Shown: piece by piece, positions 5,498 to 6,904 of the stretch
How positions within the stretch are numbered: the first letter of the stretch is position 1
How the letters are laid out: every line of letters starts with the position of its first letter
Notes under the pieces: model-generated
The model's database searches: none
The model's input: only the letters and a program-made list of their open reading frames with translations
Told to the model about the DNA's origin: nothing
Assembly (NCBI GenBank): GCA_937891165.1
Contig: CALAEX010000026.1
Span: forward strand, 1-6,904
Origin: an uncultured Lachnospiraceae bacterium
Lineage (GTDB): Bacteria > Bacillota > Clostridia > Lachnospirales > Lachnospiraceae
Direction: 5' to 3'
Length of the DNA: 6,904 bases
Made by a program: the position numbers and the translations under genes

Positions 5498-5713
5498 ATG
5501 AGAAAATTATGGAAAAAAGTTACTATAATCTCTACTGCTGCACTCTTACTCTGCCTTACTAGCACTACCACTACTACATTTCCTACGATTGTTACAGAAA
5601 CCAACCAAATTTCAGAAGATAAGAAACATAATCAGGAAAATAAAGAAACCGAACCTGAAATACAACCTTTATCAGATGACCCAGATGATGATGTCAAAGA
5701 ACTTCCTCAATAA
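5498..5713 (+). CDS. Small secreted acidic peptide precursor
   Basis: A protein of 71 residues. MRKLWKK is followed by a hydrophobic segment (residues about 8-20) that looks like a Sec signal or membrane anchor. A Thr-rich stretch (STTTTTFPT) and a very hydrophilic C-terminal half follow, ending in acidic residues (SDDPDDDVKELPQ). The start is supported by AAAGGA at 5482-5487, 10 nt upstream. LLLC is not a good lipobox because Leu precedes the Cys. The gene's 3' end overlaps the end of the convergent regulator gene by 7 bp. A short secreted peptide touching an HTH-helical-repeat regulator is the arrangement of RNPP/Rgg-type signalling systems, so it may be a pro-pheromone processed from its C-terminus. 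That role is inference; no known pheromone motif is recognised. Confidence 0.6.
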   Translation: MRKLWKKVTIISTAALLLCLTSTTTTTFPTIVTETNQISEDKKHNQENKETEPEIQPLSDDPDDDVKELPQ

Positions 5714-6904
5714 AATTTATCTAAAATACTTTGTAATTTATTTTTCATCCAATTTTCACGCATTTGATTTTTATTATAATTATCTATAATAATACAATCT
5801 TTTATACATAAAATACGGTTAAGGTTTTCCTGTTCTGGAAGACCTTCTTTTTTTTCTTCGTTCCACATTAATCCATATAAATTCTTTTCTACATATTCTA
5901 GATGTCGAAGTCTTAAAGATTGCTCTATTATTTTTTTATTAATCAAAATAGCATCCTCATATTTCTTCTTATTTCCCATATAACTAGCAATTGCCGACAT
6001 AACTAATCCATACATTCCTAAAATAGGTGGTATTGTCACCTCATCTTCTAAATATTCAAAATATTCTTGTAATATAACAAAGTATTGTTCTTGTTCCTCT
6101 TCTTCTAATTCCTTTGCTATATTGTAAAAAATAGTTATTTCTTCATTCGTAAAATATCTTTCCTCAAAATACTTGTCACTCTTAGGCTTTATTTTTTCTA
6201 ATGGTTTTAAAATAATATTTAACGGCATTGTATATTCTAATATTGGTGTAGCACATTGTATAAATTCCTCTTTTGTTATTTCCTTTCTCTTATATGCTAA
6301 ACGTACTTCTTCATATTCTATATATTGTTTATTAATTAATTGTCCCATCGAAACCATTTCTTTTATTTTTTTTAATAATTGTTCTGCTTCTACATAGTTC
6401 TGTTGATTTATGGTAACTCGGTATTTCTCTTCTAATCGAAGTACTTCTTGATTCTCTGTTACAAGAAAAGAATGGTGCAGTTCACTAGATAAATAAAATC
6501 TTTCAAATAATCTTCGCACGATTTCTTTTTGTGGATTTACCTCATTTCTTTCTAATCTTCCAATTGTTTTGGACGAACAAATATGTTCTAAACTCTTCTG
6601 ACTTACTTGAAACATCTTTCGTCTTGCTCGTATGACATCATTGATACAATAAATTTCTCTCTTTTGATAAAACACCGTATAATGATTTGTCTGTTTTGGG
6701 ATATTCCTTGTTTCATATAATCGATGAAATACTTCTAAAAATGTAGTTGTCTCCTCTTGTTCTTTTTTATATTGTTCTATTGCTACAACATCTAATACTT
6801 CCTCTTTTTGTAATAAAAAAGAAAGAATATCTTGCTTTATCTGCAACAGTTCCAAAAGAAAATATGCTTTTTTATGATTCCTAATTGCTTCTATTCCATC
6901 CGTA
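5707..6904 (-). CDS. HTH and TPR-like regulator, 5' end beyond window
   Basis: Predicted cytoplasmic transcription regulator. The frame is open from the right edge, giving 398 visible residues. The TTG at 6855 is probably not the start, since 16 more codons upstream (TDGIEAIRNHKKAYFL) continue without a stop and no good ribosome binding site precedes it. Counting from 6855, residues about 72-122 form an Xre/Cro-type helix-turn-helix: IRARRKMFQVSQKSLE, then SSKTIGRLERNEVNPQ, with the typical Q-x2-L and s-x-i-x-R-x-E-x4-P pattern. Residues about 135-380 are helical and charge-rich (NYVEAEQLLKKIKEM, KYEDAILINKKIIEQS), like the TPR domains of RNPP/Rgg regulators that bind peptides. An HTH this far from the N-terminus is unusual and suggests another domain outside the window. 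It ends in TGA at 5707, overlapping the convergent peptide gene. Confidence 0.72.
   Translation of the reverse strand, partial: TDGIEAIRNHKKAYFLLELLQIKQDILSFLLQKEEVLDVVAIEQYKKEQEETTTFLEVFHRLYETRNIPKQTNHYTVFYQKREIYCINDVIRARRKMFQVSQKSLEHICSSKTIGRLERNEVNPQKEIVRRLFERFYLSSELHHSFLVTENQEVLRLEEKYRVTINQQNYVEAEQLLKKIKEMVSMGQLINKQYIEYEEVRLAYKRKEITKEEFIQCATPILEYTMPLNIILKPLEKIKPKSDKYFEERYFTNEEITIFYNIAKELEEEEQEQYFVILQEYFEYLEDEVTIPPILGMYGLVMSAIASYMGNKKKYEDAILINKKIIEQSLRLRHLEYVEKNLYGLMWNEEKKEGLPEQENLNRILCIKDCIIIDNYNKNQMRENWMKNKLQSILDKFY
5821..5856 (+). terminator. Plus-strand terminator inside the regulator gene
   Basis: Arms at 5821-5830 and 5837-5846 form a 10-bp stem with one G-U wobble in plus-strand RNA and a 6-nt loop, followed directly by a T-rich run (nine consecutive T at 5848-5855 region after TTC). 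On the minus strand the wobble becomes a C-A mismatch and the following sequence is not T-rich, so it is strand-specific. It lies about 110 nt past the stop of the acidic peptide gene and is the likely end of its transcript, making that RNA antisense to the regulator's 3' end. Confidence 0.6.
6490..6636 (-). other. Xre-type helix-turn-helix coding segment
   Basis: This segment encodes the DNA-binding motif of the regulator (residues 74-122 counted from 6855). The recognition-helix region includes SSKTIGRLERN followed by NP, a hallmark of Cro/C1-type HTH domains. It sits in the middle of the visible protein, with at least 89 residues of helical sequence before it. Confidence 0.65.

Noticed and set aside
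5498..5560. Lipoprotein signal in the acidic peptide
   Set aside because: The LLLC sequence has Leu just before the Cys, where a small residue is needed, so lipidation is unlikely.
6855..6855. TTG as the start of the regulator
   Set aside because: The frame continues upstream without a stop to the window edge, and no ribosome binding site precedes this TTG.
1..6904. Insertion sequence, prophage or CRISPR array
   Set aside because: There are no transposase or integrase frames, no flanking inverted repeats with target duplication, and no regularly spaced repeats with unique spacers. The tandem repeats found are all in-frame protein repeats.

Overview
This is an AT-rich window with low-GC Firmicutes features: near-consensus AGGAGG-type ribosome binding sites, Gram-positive lipoprotein and Sec signal peptides, and many hairpin-plus-T-tract terminators. 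The Rpn-like nuclease and the propeller/solute-binding lipoprotein are protein styles I associate with Lachnospiraceae (Clostridia); that placement is inference. I see no transposase, integrase, rRNA, tRNA or CRISPR array.

Layout. Bases 1-502 hold a terminator hairpin, a probable frameshifted small ORF on the minus strand (118-253), a cluster of TGTAAACA repeats and a weak promoter for the next gene. Bases 503-1435 (+) encode a PD-(D/E)XK nuclease-like protein of the Rpn type. Its 3' third carries a second, better ribosome binding site and in-frame ATG (1157), predicting a separate 92-residue C-terminal protein, the layout reported for Rpn nucleases and their intragenic antitoxins. A hairpin at 1454-1475 separates it from a convergent minus-strand pair of lipoprotein genes. 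Transcribed 4862->3525 and then 3488->1485, these encode a stalked lipoprotein with propeller-like sequence and a propeller-like/solute-binding lipoprotein. Upstream of them, after a 15-bp terminator hairpin, is a small secreted Cys/His-containing protein (4945-5286, minus).

Bases 5287-5497 are a divergent promoter region. A 42-bp palindrome lies exactly between two candidate -35 elements, one for the minus-strand secreted protein and one for a plus-strand gene encoding a 71-residue secreted acidic peptide (5498-5713). The peptide gene overlaps by 7 bp, tail to tail, a minus-strand regulator with a mid-protein Xre-type HTH and a helical C-terminal region. The regulator's reading frame stays open to the right edge, so its true N-terminus is outside the window. 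A plus-strand terminator for the peptide transcript lies inside the regulator's coding sequence.

How the parts may work together (inference). The left gene is a candidate self-contained nuclease/intragenic inhibitor unit, possibly anti-phage. The right half looks like a peptide-regulator cassette in the style of RNPP/Rgg quorum sensing, which may control the divergent secreted proteins and perhaps the downstream lipoproteins through the palindrome. None of these links is proven by sequence alone.
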